This document shows positions 62,393 to 64,000 of a DNA stretch of 64,000 bases, in pieces (within the stretch, counting starts at the first letter, position 1; every line of letters starts with the position of its first letter). Location: NCBI RefSeq assembly GCF_014332515.1, contig NZ_VFSD01000029.1, positions 1 to 64,000 of the forward strand, given 5' to 3'. The position numbers and the translations under genes are program-made. The stretch comes from Pontibacter beigongshangensis (GTDB taxonomy: Bacteria; Bacteroidota; Bacteroidia; Cytophagales; Hymenobacteraceae). The notes below the pieces were generated by a model. That model made no database searches. It was given only the letters and a program-made list of their open reading frames with translations, and was not told the DNA's origin.

Positions 62393-64000
62393 TTAATTTT
62401 CAACTTCTCTCCAAATAGAGGATAATTCCCAGGCCTTCAACTCTACTAAGGTAGTCGGAGCGTCAGTGGAGAATAATTCTATACCTGTCTGCTGCTCTCC
62501 CGGAAATGTAAGGGCGCTCAGCACCACTTTCCCCTGGTTGGTAAAGATCTCTACCGACGACTGATCCACGAGAATGTGCAGCCGGAGCTGGTTATCTTCA
62601 GGTTCAACCACAGCATGCAGTTTCGTAGCGAAAGCTTTTGTAAATTCCGGCTTTGATGTAAAGTCAGTGCACTGAGTCCTGTCCACACTCAGATTAGAAG
62701 TTGCAGGGTCGTAGGAAATGGCTAGCTTCCGACCCTCCCCAACCAGCAAATTAAGTCCAAAGGTTGAGTGGGAACGTGTGTCGAAAACAACTTCCAGTTC
62801 ATACACATTTTTTGACGGTTGGAAACCCGGGAGCTTCTCGGTTCCACTAATGGCTCTGTCCGACACCTGGTAAATATCCTGTCGAAGTTTCTGCAGAGCC
62901 GGGATTGGTTTTTGTACGATCCGGTTTCCTTCCGGAAACGGCCTGATGGTCATATTTCTGGGGACTGATTCAAAGCCTTTGCCCCAGGAAGTAGGCACCT
63001 CTCTGGCGTAGTCCCAGTTTCCCATCCAACCTAGCATCGTGGTTTCGTTAAGCACCTGATCCACATCGCGCCAGGTTCTGGCTGCGTAAAAGTCAGGGCC
63101 GTAATCGAGCCACAAGGCGTGCTCCAGGTTTTGATTGTAAAGCACATCGGAGAACAGAATATGGTCCACCGCTATACCTCCCCAGTCATCTCCGGTATAG
63201 TCATCCACTACTTCAATCGTCGCTTTCCTGCCCTTCAGGTCCTGCACGTCCCAGCCGTTCCATTTAAAAACATCGCTGTTGTCGCCGGTAGTTGTCCGCA
63301 CCACTTTGCCATCCACCACTAAGTTGACACATATTTTCCCCGGGTGATTTCCACCTGCCACTAAAAAGTTAATGGCGTTATCTCTGATCTTAAAGGCAGG
63401 AGAAACGAGCTTTCCTTTACCTTTTGCATCTTGATGCATGGAGCTGGCATATCCTTTCCCTAAGTGGGCAACAGCGTCAGCTTTAGTGGGTGCAGGTGCA
63501 AACCCAGTTCCAATCCTCTTCCATTTCCCGTAATTGGTCTCATCAAATCCCGCAAACAATTCTCCCTGTAACCCCTTTCCCTCTGTCAGGTATGCGGCAG
63601 TTGCTTCGTCAGCCCTGAATTCTTTTCCATCAAAGTCCCCTATGAAATACTGCACCCGGTTCGGCCCCCTACCGATCAGCATGACCCACTTCTTATTCGC
63701 AGCATCACCATCTACCGGAAGTTCAAAGAGATCGGGACACTCCCAGAAAGAGTTCTGGGCACCTAGGGAGCCAAACTCACTCAGGTACTGCCAGTCTTTC
63801 ATGTTCCTGGACTCATAGAGATGAATCTTCTGGATGTCGGGCAGCGAGACAGCCATGACCCACTTTTGCTCCGGCGCGTACCAGAAAACCTGCGGGTCCC
63901 TGAAAAATATCTTACCGATATCCAGCACCGGATTATGCTCATAGTAATGGAAGTTAATACCATCCTTGCTGACAGAAAGCGCCTGCGTCTCGGGCAGCGA
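62393..64000 (-). CDS. GH32 fructanase with inserted CBM-like domain, 5' end beyond the window
   Basis: The reading frame is open through the right edge, so only the last 535 or so codons are present; codons before 63928 encode QALSVSKDGINFHYYEHNPV, clearly GH32. Visible motifs are FRDPQVFWY and WECPDLFELP (acid/base); the WMNDPNG block must lie outside. A jelly-roll domain of about 150 aa is inserted in the propeller (about 63115-63560; WKRIGTGFAPAPTKADAV, WGGIAVDHILF). The C-terminal beta-sandwich has HILVDQSSVEIFTNQG. It is probably a levan- or inulin-cleaving enzyme at the cell surface. Confidence 0.92.
   Translation of the reverse strand, partial: SLPETQALSVSKDGINFHYYEHNPVLDIGKIFFRDPQVFWYAPEQKWVMAVSLPDIQKIHLYESRNMKDWQYLSEFGSLGAQNSFWECPDLFELPVDGDAANKKWVMLIGRGPNRVQYFIGDFDGKEFRADEATAAYLTEGKGLQGELFAGFDETNYGKWKRIGTGFAPAPTKADAVAHLGKGYASSMHQDAKGKGKLVSPAFKIRDNAINFLVAGGNHPGKICVNLVVDGKVVRTTTGDNSDVFKWNGWDVQDLKGRKATIEVVDDYTGDDWGGIAVDHILFSDVLYNQNLEHALWLDYGPDFYAARTWRDVDQVLNETTMLGWMGNWDYAREVPTSWGKGFESVPRNMTIRPFPEGNRIVQKPIPALQKLRQDIYQVSDRAISGTEKLPGFQPSKNVYELEVVFDTRSHSTFGLNLLVGEGRKLAISYDPATSNLSVDRTQCTDFTSKPEFTKAFATKLHAVVEPEDNQLRLHILVDQSSVEIFTNQGKVVLSALTFPGEQQTGIELFSTDAPTTLVELKAWELSSIWREVEN

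Noticed and set aside
1..64000. Insertion sequences, phage genes, rRNA, tRNA or defence systems
   Set aside because: No transposase, integrase, phage, RNA gene or defence-gene signature was recognised on either strand.

Overview
The window looks like the chromosome of a Bacteroidota member that degrades plant polysaccharides. It has tandem SusC/SusD pairs, a hybrid two-component regulator, lipoprotein signals, TAnnTTTG-type -7 promoter boxes and one protein with a type IX secretion (T9SS) sorting tail. The overall gene style suggests Cytophagales (for example Hymenobacteraceae), but that is an inference and no rRNA or tRNA gene is present to confirm it.

Layout. 1-2.5 kb: a WYL-type regulator, a 73-aa protein and a DinB protein. 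2.6-40.6 kb, all on the minus strand: a large (arabino)xylan utilisation locus. It reads, in transcription order, SusC1, SusD1, SusC2, SusD2, a surface glycan-binding lipoprotein and a GH10 xylanase with inserted CBMs. These are followed by a CE1 esterase, a GH5 with a T9SS tail, a second GH10, GH97, an acetylesterase, GH8, three GH43 enzymes, GH3, a fourth GH43, a large SASA-type esterase and a six-hairpin glycosidase-like protein. The 1370-aa hybrid two-component regulator (41987-46099, plus strand) is divergent from SusC1. 46.2-49.9 kb: the housekeeping gene purL, separated from the regulator by a bidirectional terminator. 50.7-56.3 kb, minus strand: a six-gene sugar-acid operon (enolase-superfamily protein, RraA-like, SDR, MFS transporter, split UxaA-type dehydratase). 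57.4-64 kb, minus strand: part of a fructan/levan locus (three GH32-type proteins and a DUF4960 surface protein) that runs off the right edge.

How it works together (inference from the families). Xylan is cut at the surface by the GH10 and GH5 enzymes, bound by SusD and the binding lipoprotein, and imported by SusC. In the periplasm the esterases, GH43, GH8, GH3 and GH97 enzymes reduce it to monomers. The periplasmic sensor of the hybrid regulator probably detects oligosaccharides and switches the locus on.

Two observations stand out. First, the SusC1 operon and the second GH10 gene share the same promoter design: four TGTWACAY-like boxes exactly 21 bp apart, then exactly 30 bp, then a TAnnTTTG box. 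This fits an AraC-type activator and defines a candidate operator for the regulator. Second, at least 18 copies of a dispersed intergenic repeat lie between the genes. It has a fixed AT-rich head, a CTCCGGAG core and a CTG-rich tail. I do not recognise it as a described family. There are also REP-like inverted repeat doublets and 7-bp tandem arrays.
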